Part shown: piece after piece, positions 41,066 through 48,585 of the stretch
Layout: each line of letters starts with the position of its first letter
How positions within the stretch are numbered: position 1 is the stretch's first letter
Origin: Phycisphaerales bacterium
Lineage (GTDB): Bacteria; Planctomycetota; Phycisphaerae; Phycisphaerales; UBA1924
Length of the DNA: 49,815 nucleotides
Assembly: GCA_028285065.1 (NCBI GenBank)
Contig: JANQQG010000252.1
Location: 1-49,815 of the forward strand
Direction: 5' to 3'
Program-made: the position numbers and the translations under genes
Notes under the pieces: generated by a model
What the model was told of the DNA's origin: nothing
What the model saw: only the letters and a program-made list of their open reading frames with translations
Databases searched by the model: none

Positions 41066-42214
41066 TCAGTCCTCGTTCGCAACCAGTTTCGCCGACTGCT
41101 CGACGAACTTGTCGCCTTCCCACGCGGTGTCTTTCGTGACCATGCCCTCGCGGGCGGCCTTCTGCGCGGCCTTGGCTTCCGCCTGCCGGCGCACGAGATC
41201 GGCGTGCGTCGTGAAGTACTGAAGCGAGTGCCCGCGGAAGTCCTCGATCGACTCGAAGCCGTGCTTGTCCATGAACGCGCTGAGTTCATCGCACATCTGA
41301 CCGGCCAGCTTGTACCCGTGGATCATCACGCCCGTGCAGACCTGCACGGTCGACGCGCCCATCAGGATGAACTGGGCCGCGTGCTCGCCGGACTCGACGC
41401 CACCGATCGCGGACAGCGACCGATCCGGGAACTCGCCGGGTGTGCCGTCGGATCCGTACATCATCGTCGCCAGTTCCATCACCATCCGCAGCGCGATCGG
41501 GCGCACTGCCTTGCACGAGTACCCTCCGGGGACCGTGTATCCCTCGACCGTCGGCTCGGGACGCAGCGTCTCCAGGTCGATCCCCATCACGCACAGGATG
41601 GTGTTGATCGCCGCGATCCCCTCACAGCCACCGCGCAGCGCGGCACGCGCCGGGTCGACGATGTGCGTGATGTTCGGTGTCATCTTCGCCCACACCGGGA
41701 CCTTCGCGGCTGCGGAGACCCACTTGCAGACTTCCTCGAGCAGCTCGACGTCCTGCCCCATCGCGGCGCCCATCTTCCGCTCGGGCATGCCGTGAGGGCA
41801 TGAGAAGTTCAGCTCGAACGCATCGACGCCGCACGCCTGGCAGCGCTCGACGATCTCCGTCCAGGCGTCCTTGTTGTACTCCTCCATGATCGATGCGATG
41901 AGCACGCGATCGGGGTACTTGTCCTTGATCTGCTTGAACTCGTCTTCCCAGATAGAGAACGACCTGTCGGAGATCAGCTCGATGTTCTGCCAGCCGATGA
42001 CCTCCTTGGTCCCGGCCGCACGCATGCGCGCGTAGCGCGGGGCGACGTTGATGACCTTGTCGGCCTCGAGGCTGACGGTCTTGCAGATCACCGCGCCCCA
42101 GTTCTCGTCGAACGCCTTGCCGATCACGTTGGCGTTGGTCCCGGGAGGCCCCGAGCCGATCACGAACGGGTTCGGGAGCTTCAGACCGTCGACGGTCACA
42201 CTCAGATCAGCCAT
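41066..42214 (-). CDS. preA: Dihydropyrimidine dehydrogenase, PreA-like catalytic subunit without ferredoxin domain
   Basis: The ATG at 42214 (GGAGGG upstream) gives MADLSVTVDGLKLPNPFVIGSGPPG and 382 residues; the track start at 42310 adds a shadow N-terminus. The FMN barrel has catalytic Cys139 in FELNFSCPHGMPERKMGAAMGQ, the PreA/DPD active-site loop that reduces uracil and thymine. E. coli PreA continues into a C-terminal 2x[4Fe-4S] domain; here the tail is a Cys-free charged helix (ADLVRRQAEAKAAQKAAREG). No preT is nearby, so the electron donor is unknown. It is on the opposite strand from the other five genes. Confidence 0.9.
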   Translation of the reverse strand: MADLSVTVDGLKLPNPFVIGSGPPGTNANVIGKAFDENWGAVICKTVSLEADKVINVAPRYARMRAAGTKEVIGWQNIELISDRSFSIWEDEFKQIKDKYPDRVLIASIMEEYNKDAWTEIVERCQACGVDAFELNFSCPHGMPERKMGAAMGQDVELLEEVCKWVSAAAKVPVWAKMTPNITHIVDPARAALRGGCEGIAAINTILCVMGIDLETLRPEPTVEGYTVPGGYSCKAVRPIALRMVMELATMMYGSDGTPGEFPDRSLSAIGGVESGEHAAQFILMGASTVQVCTGVMIHGYKLAGQMCDELSAFMDKHGFESIEDFRGHSLQYFTTHADLVRRQAEAKAAQKAAREGMVTKDTAWEGDKFVEQSAKLVANED

Positions 42215-42298
42215 CGCGCGTCCCTCCGGGCTCGGTGCTGAGCAAACCGCGAGTATACCGACTCCTACGCGTCGGGCCCCGGAGCGGCCGACCAAAGA

Positions 42299-42334
42299 AC
42301 GACGCCCCACGCTTCAGGGAGCGCGGGGCGTCGT
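42299..42334 (-). terminator. Terminator of the fibro-slime gene
   Basis: ACGACGCCCC (42299-42308) pairs perfectly with GGGGCGTCGT (42325-42334), and an inner CGCT/AGCG stem extends it. Read on the minus strand, it follows the stop at 42369 by about 35 bases and is trailed by TCTTTGG. The strong stem makes it a likely intrinsic terminator despite a short T stretch. Confidence 0.65.
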
Positions 42335-42368
42335 GTTGTTTGCGAATCGCGTCTTGTCGTTGCGCCGA

Positions 42369-43886
42369 TTAGTCGGTGATGGCGCTGACAGTCGGGAGCT
42401 TGGCCGAGTAGACCGGGCGGAGGCGGATGTTTGTGCGGATCTCCAGGGGCGAAGCGGCGTCGAGGCGCTGGGCGTAGAAGATCTGCATCTCGTGCTCGCC
42501 GTCGGTCAGGTCGAGCCGATCCAGGTCGAGCCGCAGGCGCTTGTCGCCGCCGGTCCCGCCGAGGTCCATCGCGAGCGTGCCGTCGATGAAGATCCAAACG
42601 TCGGCGCCTGATGCAACCTCGACAAACTGCCCGCTACAACGCGTGGAATCGAACGTGGCGGCGGCGGCGAAGGTGAACGAGCGGTTGTGCTCGGCGCCCT
42701 CATCGCCCATCAGCTCGCCATCGATCGGCGTGTAGTCATCGGTTGCGAAGCGGTAGGTCCCGTCCTCTTCGCGGGCGAGCGTCAGGCGACGAAGCGTCGA
42801 GGCGTTGGCGCTGGGACGATCGGTGAACCACTCGCCGAAGCTGTCGGCATCGGCCACGGTGCCGTCGCTCTCGGCGCCTTCGTCCGCGGGGATGTAGCGC
42901 AGGTCCATGCCGGGGCAGGGGCCGCGATCGCCGACCTCACGGGTCGTCTCGTCCTCGAAGTACGAGACGGAGTCCGCGAGCGTCACGAGCACGACGAGGT
43001 CCTGGAAGTCTGCGCTGCTGCTTGAGTGGTTCGAGCCGAGCTCGAAGAGGTAGATCACCTGGTTGTCGGCGAGGCGCATCGTGTTCGTGTCGGGGTCGAC
43101 GTAGTCCGCGACATACTCGGCCGCGGAGCGCTGGCCGCGGATGCCGGTGATCCCGGGGACGGGGTCTCCGTCGCGGAGGACACCCACCTGCGGCGAGTCG
43201 TCGCGCGTGTTCTCGTCCATGTACACGTACCAGTTGCTGTCGCTCCGGCCCGAGCCGCCGCTGCGGAGCCAGCTCCGGGCCTCGACGGTGATAGGCGTGC
43301 CGGCCGCGAGCTGCTCGGTGTAGACGAACCGCCTGTTCGCGAGATCCGGGTTGACCCACCCAGTCACGTCCTGGACATCGTTGACGTTGCCGGTGGTCGG
43401 GTGTCCGAAGTCGCCGAACGGCATGAGGTAGCGGTCGCCGACGCGGATGCGCGTCGTGACCGGCGCGTCGTAGCGGCTCGTGCCGATCGCGGCGCCGAGC
43501 AGCTCGACTTGCACCGCGTACGAGACCTCCGGGATCAGGATGCGCTCGGTGATCGTGAACTGATGGACCGGCTCGCCGCTCGATGCCCCGCTGGGAACCG
43601 CGACCGGAGCGCCTGAGCTGTCAAGCGCCGGCACGAGGACCTCGCGTCCCTGCCCGTTGAGCACGGGAGCGCCCTGGTTTCCGAGGTTCGAGCTGACAAG
43701 GCCGGCGACGTGACCCGTCGAGGCCGCGCCCGGCAGGTTGAAGTCTGCGTGCGCGTTGCGGAAGTCACGGACCTTGACCATCAGCGTGACGTCGTCCCCC
43801 GCGCCCATGGCGCCTGTTGAGGCAACGAGGAGGGAGGCGATCGCGACCGCTCGGGCGGCGCCCTTGGGCGTGCGGGTGGGCTGCAT
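42369..43886 (-). CDS. Exported fibro-slime domain protein
   Basis: The ATG at 43886 (AGGAGCC upstream) starts a signal peptide (MQPTRTPKGAARAVAIASLLVASTGAMGAG) in a 505-residue protein; the track start at 43997 is too early. The mature N-terminus VTLMVKVRDFRNAHADFNLPG and the C-terminal SFTFAAAATFDSTRCSGQFVEVASGADVWIFIDGTLAMDLGGTGG fit the fibro-slime/PA14-like pattern, often involved in surface adhesion or carbohydrate binding. The middle (about 110-330) is unassigned and includes a DUF4114-like stretch (YLFELGSNHSSSSADFQDLVVLVTL). Confidence 0.82.
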   Translation of the reverse strand: MQPTRTPKGAARAVAIASLLVASTGAMGAGDDVTLMVKVRDFRNAHADFNLPGAASTGHVAGLVSSNLGNQGAPVLNGQGREVLVPALDSSGAPVAVPSGASSGEPVHQFTITERILIPEVSYAVQVELLGAAIGTSRYDAPVTTRIRVGDRYLMPFGDFGHPTTGNVNDVQDVTGWVNPDLANRRFVYTEQLAAGTPITVEARSWLRSGGSGRSDSNWYVYMDENTRDDSPQVGVLRDGDPVPGITGIRGQRSAAEYVADYVDPDTNTMRLADNQVIYLFELGSNHSSSSADFQDLVVLVTLADSVSYFEDETTREVGDRGPCPGMDLRYIPADEGAESDGTVADADSFGEWFTDRPSANASTLRRLTLAREEDGTYRFATDDYTPIDGELMGDEGAEHNRSFTFAAAATFDSTRCSGQFVEVASGADVWIFIDGTLAMDLGGTGGDKRLRLDLDRLDLTDGEHEMQIFYAQRLDAASPLEIRTNIRLRPVYSAKLPTVSAITD

Positions 43887-44399
43887 CTTCTGGCTCCTGG
43901 ATTCGTGGTGGAGCGATGTCGGTGACGCCGCTCGCTTTGACAACACGAGAATCCGATTCGTGCGGCGCGCGGGCGAACGCTTGTTGGGCACGAACACGCA
44001 CCCCGACCTGACGTCACGACCTGGGCAAGATGGGCAAGGCCTCTTCCGCTTGGATCACAGCTCCGGAGCGAGTCGCCGGGCGGCGGTATCGAGACGCGAT
44101 CCAGCATCGTGTTCTCGGACCCGCTTTTCGCCCGGCTGTGCAGCGTCGGCATGGCACGGACCCAGTCGCGTCACGTGCCTTGAGGCATGCGGTACCGGTT
44201 TGGCTCGCTCCATCGCCGTGGCGATGTCGAGAGAGCGACCTTCCGCCCCGCCCCGCTTGGTGCGCGCGACGAGCGCCCGCGATGAACACCCGCCTCGGTG
44301 CGTCTCCGGGAGCATGGAAGTTGTCCGTCGGCGCGAACCGGTCCCTGTTCGGCTGTCGCGCCCGGCGCGGTGTGTTATGATCGTTGCGGAGGCTGACTC
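43887..44399. other. Gene-free region of 513 bases between divergent genes
   Basis: No convincing ORF on either strand. It contains a GAATC-C-GATTC palindrome (43949-43959) about 65 bases before the fibro-slime start, a long hairpin at 44203-44236, and TGTGTTATGAT (extended -10, TATGAT at 44376-44381) before the plus-strand gene at 44400. The rest shows nothing I can name. Confidence 0.55.
44203..44236. repeat. Long hairpin in the gene-free region
   Basis: GCTCGCTC-C-CATCGC-CGTG-GCGATG-TC-GAGAGAGC folds into a near-perfect stem with a four-base loop, one mismatch in the outer stem and a small internal loop. It lies mid-way between divergent genes and has no T run on either side. It could be a small-RNA 3' end or a protein site. 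Confidence 0.4.
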
Positions 44400-45101
44400 G
44401 TGAGAGACCCGTTCGTTCGTTGTGCGATTCTCGCAAGCGTGCCGCTGTCTATCCAAGTGGCGTCCGCTGGAGAGGTTGAGACCCGCTGGATGATCGAGGG
44501 CGACCACGGCACGTCGTTCGCGACGGGCGACGACACGCTCGCCGACCTGACGGTCGGGCTCGGCGCGGGCGCCCTGCGACTGACACTCCAGGCCAGATCC
44601 CACTCGCCGGAGGGCCTTGGGTTCATGGCGGTCCGCGGCGGCATCCACTCCACCGGTCTCGGCGTCGATGATGCACGAGGAGACTTCGAGCCGGGTTTCG
44701 GCGGTGTGGAGGGACGTCAGACACCCGATCAGTTCAGCGCGTCGCGCTTGTGGGCCATTAGTGCGCCCGGGACACCGCCGGACCCCGCCGAGTTCGGCCA
44801 GGGTGTCTTCATCGACGTGTTGTCATTCGATTTCGAGTTCGTGGCGGCATCGGACGACGCGTTCGTGTTTCGATATGACCCAACCGATGTGGTGGACAAC
44901 CAGCCGCAGGTGATCATGGTCGAAGCGTGGAACTACGACGAGCTCTTGAGCGAAGCAATCGGCTTCGATGCCTGGACCAGCGACTGGCGTCGGGGTTTCG
45001 CCAACGCGTCGAGCGTGACCATCACCGTACCCGCGCCCCCGGCGGCACTCGCCGGTGCGCTCGCCCTCGCCTGCCTCAGCGCGCGCGGCAGGCGCACCTG
45101 A
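44400..45101 (+). CDS. Exported PEP-CTERM-like protein, paralogue 1
   Basis: The GTG at 44400, after GGAGG, gives 233 residues with a signal peptide (about 1-23, ending VASAGE). The body is mostly beta and low in Cys. The C-terminus VTITVPAPPAALAGALALACLSARGRRT has a proline motif, hydrophobic helix and Arg cluster, the layout of PEP-CTERM-like sorting signals recognised by exosortase-type systems. The first ~110 mature residues are near-identical to the next gene's product (EVETRWMIEGD.GTSFATGDDTL.DLTVG). Function unknown; probably surface or matrix associated. Confidence 0.8.
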   Translation: MRDPFVRCAILASVPLSIQVASAGEVETRWMIEGDHGTSFATGDDTLADLTVGLGAGALRLTLQARSHSPEGLGFMAVRGGIHSTGLGVDDARGDFEPGFGGVEGRQTPDQFSASRLWAISAPGTPPDPAEFGQGVFIDVLSFDFEFVAASDDAFVFRYDPTDVVDNQPQVIMVEAWNYDELLSEAIGFDAWTSDWRRGFANASSVTITVPAPPAALAGALALACLSARGRRT

Positions 45102-45123
45102 TCCAGTCCCAGTAGAGAGAGCC

Positions 45124-45837
45124 ATGACACCCCAGGTCCTTCTCGGAGCATTGGTCGCTTCGTTGTCTGCCTCCAACGCACTCGCCGGCGAGGTCGAGAC
45201 CCGCTGGATGATCGAGGGCGACCGCGGCACGTCCTTCGCGACGGGTGACGACACGCTCTCCGATCTGACAGTCGGGGTGGGCGCGGGCTCGCTGCGATTG
45301 ACGTTGCAAGCGAGGACGTTCGTTCCGGAAGGGCTCGGCTTCGCGGCCATACGCGGCTCCATCCATGCCAATGGTCTTGGGCCCGACGACGCGCGTGGCG
45401 ACTTCGAGCCTGAGTTCGGAGCGATCGGCAGTGTCGGGCCCATCTCAGGTGAGCCCAATGCAGCGACGTTCAGTGTCTTCCAGATTCTCGCTGTGGGGCC
45501 GTCGGAGACCGGGCCAACCGACCATGCTTCGCGTGGGCAGGGTCAGTTCATCGACCTGCTTTCTTTCGAGTTCACCTTCGGGGCGTCACTCGGCGAGACG
45601 TTCACGTTCCGGTATGACCCCACGCAGACCTCTGGCGACGTGGCGTCCGCGCGCATCATCGAAGCCTGGGGTAGCACGCCCGAGCCGGACCCGCTGCCCG
45701 GCATGAGCATCTTCGGCCCAACGACCCGTATCGGCTTTGCGAATGCTTCGAGCGTGACCATCACAGTCCCGGTGCCCGGCGCGGCCCTCCCCGGCGGCTT
45801 GGCCCTTGCCCTCCTCGGCGCACGCCGCAGACGCTGA
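45124..45837 (+). CDS. Exported PEP-CTERM-like protein, paralogue 2
   Basis: The ATG at 45124 starts a signal peptide (MTPQVLLGALVASLSASNALAGE) in a 237-residue protein; the track start at 45055 lies inside the previous gene. It shares GEVETRWMIEGDRGTSFATGDDTLSDLTVG, GLGPDDARGDFEPEFG and FANASSVTITVP with paralogue 1 and ends VPVPGAALPGGLALALLGARRRR, a VPxPA-like sorting tail. The middle differs (about 100-185). The 22-base gap and shared layout indicate a tandem duplication, probably co-transcribed. Confidence 0.82.
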   Translation: MTPQVLLGALVASLSASNALAGEVETRWMIEGDRGTSFATGDDTLSDLTVGVGAGSLRLTLQARTFVPEGLGFAAIRGSIHANGLGPDDARGDFEPEFGAIGSVGPISGEPNAATFSVFQILAVGPSETGPTDHASRGQGQFIDLLSFEFTFGASLGETFTFRYDPTQTSGDVASARIIEAWGSTPEPDPLPGMSIFGPTTRIGFANASSVTITVPVPGAALPGGLALALLGARRRR

Positions 45838-45868
45838 AGCCGATCCGCCTGCGCGGTAGGCTCACGTC

Positions 45869-47200
45869 ATGAGCCGCCACGCAGTCCATCTCGCCTTCTG
45901 TCTTCTCGCTCTCCCCGTGCTCCTCGCGAGTGTCGGATGCAACGCCAGCCAATCAGCGGGCGCGCCCGAGCGGGAGTTCCGCCCGCTGTTCGACGGCACG
46001 ACCCTGACCGGCTGGTGGGGCGAGACCACCACGGACCCGCGCACCTATCTCAAACTCTCAGCGGACGAGTTCGCCGAGCGCAGAGCCGCCAGTCTCGACG
46101 ACATCAACGAGCACTGGCTTCCCCAACGCGGCATCCTCGTCAACGACGGGCACGGCGCGTACCTCACTACCGAGCAGCTCTTCGAGGACTTCGAGCTCCG
46201 CCTCGACTACCGGACCGTCGCCGGCGCAGACAGCGGCGTCTACCTCCGTGGGATCCCGCAGGTTCAGATCTGGGACACCACCGAAGAGGGCGGCAAGTGG
46301 GACATCGGCGCTGACAGGGGCTCGGGTGGGCTCTGGAACAACTCGCCCGGCGCCCCCGGAAAGGACCCGCTCGTCCTCGCCGATGCCCCCTTCGGCGAGT
46401 GGAACGCACTGCGCATCCTCATGGTCGGCGAACGTGTCAGCGTCTGGCTCAATGACAGGCTCGTCGTCGACCACGCCAGGCTCGAGAACTACTTCGATCG
46501 CGAGCGCCCCGTCCCGCGCGCAGGGCCCATCCAGCTCCAGACCCATGGGGGCGAGATCAGCTGGCGCAACATCCGCGTCCGAGAGATCCAGCCCGAGGAG
46601 GCGAACGCCATCCTCTCCGCCCACGGCAATCACGGGTTCGAGCAGCTCTTCGACGGCGAGACATTCGACGGCTGGCAGGGCGCCACCGACAACTACGACG
46701 TGAGCGACGGCGCCATCACCTGCCGGGCCGGACACGGTGGCACACTCTTCACGGAACGCTCATTCGCCGACTTCTCCGTCCGCTTCGAGTTCAAGCTCCC
46801 CCCCGGCGGCAACAACGGGCTCGCCATCCGCTACCCCGGCTCGGGCGATCCCGCCTACAGCGGGATGTGCGAACTCCAGGTGCTCGACAACACGCACCCC
46901 GACTTCGCGCTCCTCGACGCACGCCAGTACCACGCCTCCGCTTACGGCCAGGCCCCCGCGCACCGCGGATACCTCCGCGAACCAGGCAAGTGGAACTTCC
47001 AGCAGGTCACCGTGGTCGGCTCACGCATCACGGTGGAACTCAACGGCACGCGCGTCCTCGACGCGGATCTCGCCGAGGACACCGACACGATGTACCCCAT
47101 CGATCGCTTCCCGGGACGCACCCGCACCGAGGGCCACTTCGGCTTCGCGGGCCACAACGACCCCGTCGCCTTCCGGCGCATCCGCGCGAAGGACCTGTGA
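45869..47200 (+). CDS. Double DUF1080 (3-keto-disaccharide hydrolase-like) exported protein
   Basis: The 443-residue protein begins with a lipoprotein-like signal (CLLALPVLLASVGCNAS); the lipobox (SVGC) is imperfect. Two DUF1080 domains follow: about 37-240 (FRPLFDGTTLTGWWGE, DFELRLDYRTVAGADSGVYLRGIPQVQIWD, GEISWRNIRVREI) and about 255-443 (FEQLFDGETFDGWQG, FSVRFEFKLPPGGNNGLAIRYPG, MCELQVLDN, VAFRRIRAKDL). The family is a LamG-like sandwich that includes 3-keto-glucoside hydrolases and is greatly expanded in Planctomycetota for glycan use. Substrate unknown. Confidence 0.88.
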   Translation: MSRHAVHLAFCLLALPVLLASVGCNASQSAGAPEREFRPLFDGTTLTGWWGETTTDPRTYLKLSADEFAERRAASLDDINEHWLPQRGILVNDGHGAYLTTEQLFEDFELRLDYRTVAGADSGVYLRGIPQVQIWDTTEEGGKWDIGADRGSGGLWNNSPGAPGKDPLVLADAPFGEWNALRILMVGERVSVWLNDRLVVDHARLENYFDRERPVPRAGPIQLQTHGGEISWRNIRVREIQPEEANAILSAHGNHGFEQLFDGETFDGWQGATDNYDVSDGAITCRAGHGGTLFTERSFADFSVRFEFKLPPGGNNGLAIRYPGSGDPAYSGMCELQVLDNTHPDFALLDARQYHASAYGQAPAHRGYLREPGKWNFQQVTVVGSRITVELNGTRVLDADLAEDTDTMYPIDRFPGRTRTEGHFGFAGHNDPVAFRRIRAKDL

Positions 47201-47210
47201 GCAGCCCGGC

Positions 47211-48575
47211 TCAGCGGGCGGACCGAACGAACGCGCTCGACACGCCGACCATGTTCTGCGGCGCCTTCGGCCGGATCGTCAGTTCCTCGGCGCCGGTTCC
47301 ACCCGACAGCGGGATCTGCACGAACGCGTAGTTGTGATAGAGCGCGAAGCTCGGACGCCACTTGCGCAGGTCGCCGAGCGCGAACGTGTGCGTCGCTCCT
47401 GCCGAGGTCTCGACAAGGAACCGACCGCGTGAGCGCAGACGCTCGCCACCAACCTCAACGGGTCCGAGCGGGATCCCCAGCGAGAGCGAATCGCCCGCCG
47501 GGACCGTCATCCGGATCGCGTCCTTCCCGCGCGCGACCGCGATCGGCAGCTTGCGCTGATCGCGCCCGAGCTCAACGCACCCCATGTGCTCGGCCTGCAG
47601 GACGTGCGCACTCGGTGAACGCGGGCCCGTGCGGCGCAGCGCGAACTCGAGGTAGTGGCGGCTGAACAAGTCTGCCTGCGGGATCCCCTGCACCTCGAGG
47701 CGACGGCGCAGCAGTGGGGAGTCGTGGTCGTACGCGTACAGGTTCAGGAGCGTGTTGTGCTCCGGACCGATCGCGACCCAGTTGTCGAACGACTCGAGCC
47801 CGCCGCAGTACAGGTCGAACTCATGGAAGCTCGGCCCACGCCCGCGCCGGTACAGACGCTCGACGGGATCCGCGGCCGCGACGATGTCGTCGGCGTACTC
47901 CCTGCGCTCCGAACGGGCCAGGTATGCCAGCGCCAGCTCATCTGGGAGCGACTGGAAGAACGGGAGCTGCGACGAGTGATGGTCGAAGCCGGCCAACCGG
48001 TTCGGCGTTTCGCCGACGTAGATCACCTGACCATCGCGCGTGTCCTCGTGGAGCGCACGCAGGATCTCCGCTCGCTCGCTCAGGCGTGTGTGCTCGAGGA
48101 CCGCGTACAACGTGATCGCGTCGCAGCTCCGCCCGATGTCACTGGCCAGGACCTCCTCGCCAGCAGCCTCGATCCACTCGACGTTCGTCAGCCCCGCATC
48201 CGCCGCCCGCTTCCGCCCTGCGTTCATCACCGTTGTGTTCAGGTCGCACGCCACGATCCGCTTGACCAGCGGCGACAACGCCAGCGTGCGGCTCCCCGAA
48301 CCGGACCCGATCTCCAGCAGCGTCAGGTCCTTGAGGGGACGACCGGCGGCCGCCTCCAGAAGCGGCGCCACAAAAAGGCACGTGCGGCACAGGCGCTTGA
48401 AACCTTGGGGCCACTGCGTCGCAAGCTCCGGCGTATCCCGCAGGAAGCGCCGGATCGGCTCCTTGAGCGCCGTGTCCTCGAACTCGGAGCGAGTCCCGCC
48501 CGAGGCCAAGGCGGCCATGGAGCTGTTCTCGACGCGCTCGGCGATGTCGGTCGTGGTCGCGGTCATCGGGGCCAT
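47211..48575 (-). CDS. Class I SAM-dependent methyltransferase with C-terminal beta-rich extension
   Basis: I place the start at 48575 (MAPMTATTTD, GAGG upstream; Met4 is an alternative), giving 454 residues. SAM motif I is LTLLEIGSGSGSRTLALSPLVKRIVACDLN (about 85-112), followed by WIEAAGEEVLASDIGRSCDAITLYAVLEHT. After the Rossmann domain a C-terminal part of about 200 residues contains VPAGDSLSLGIPLGPVEVGG and FALYHNYAFVQIPLSGG, not recognised. The substrate is unknown. It lies 10 bases downstream of the anion transporter gene on the same strand. Confidence 0.83.
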   Translation of the reverse strand: MAPMTATTTDIAERVENSSMAALASGGTRSEFEDTALKEPIRRFLRDTPELATQWPQGFKRLCRTCLFVAPLLEAAAGRPLKDLTLLEIGSGSGSRTLALSPLVKRIVACDLNTTVMNAGRKRAADAGLTNVEWIEAAGEEVLASDIGRSCDAITLYAVLEHTRLSERAEILRALHEDTRDGQVIYVGETPNRLAGFDHHSSQLPFFQSLPDELALAYLARSERREYADDIVAAADPVERLYRRGRGPSFHEFDLYCGGLESFDNWVAIGPEHNTLLNLYAYDHDSPLLRRRLEVQGIPQADLFSRHYLEFALRRTGPRSPSAHVLQAEHMGCVELGRDQRKLPIAVARGKDAIRMTVPAGDSLSLGIPLGPVEVGGERLRSRGRFLVETSAGATHTFALGDLRKWRPSFALYHNYAFVQIPLSGGTGAEELTIRPKAPQNMVGVSSAFVRSAR

Positions 48576-48585
48576 CGTATCTGCC

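Noticed and set aside
6028-43963. Shared 9-mer GATTCGTGC upstream of two exported-protein genes (6028-6036 and 43955-43963)
   Set aside because: A 9-base match between two regions of a few hundred bases is expected by chance at appreciable frequency.
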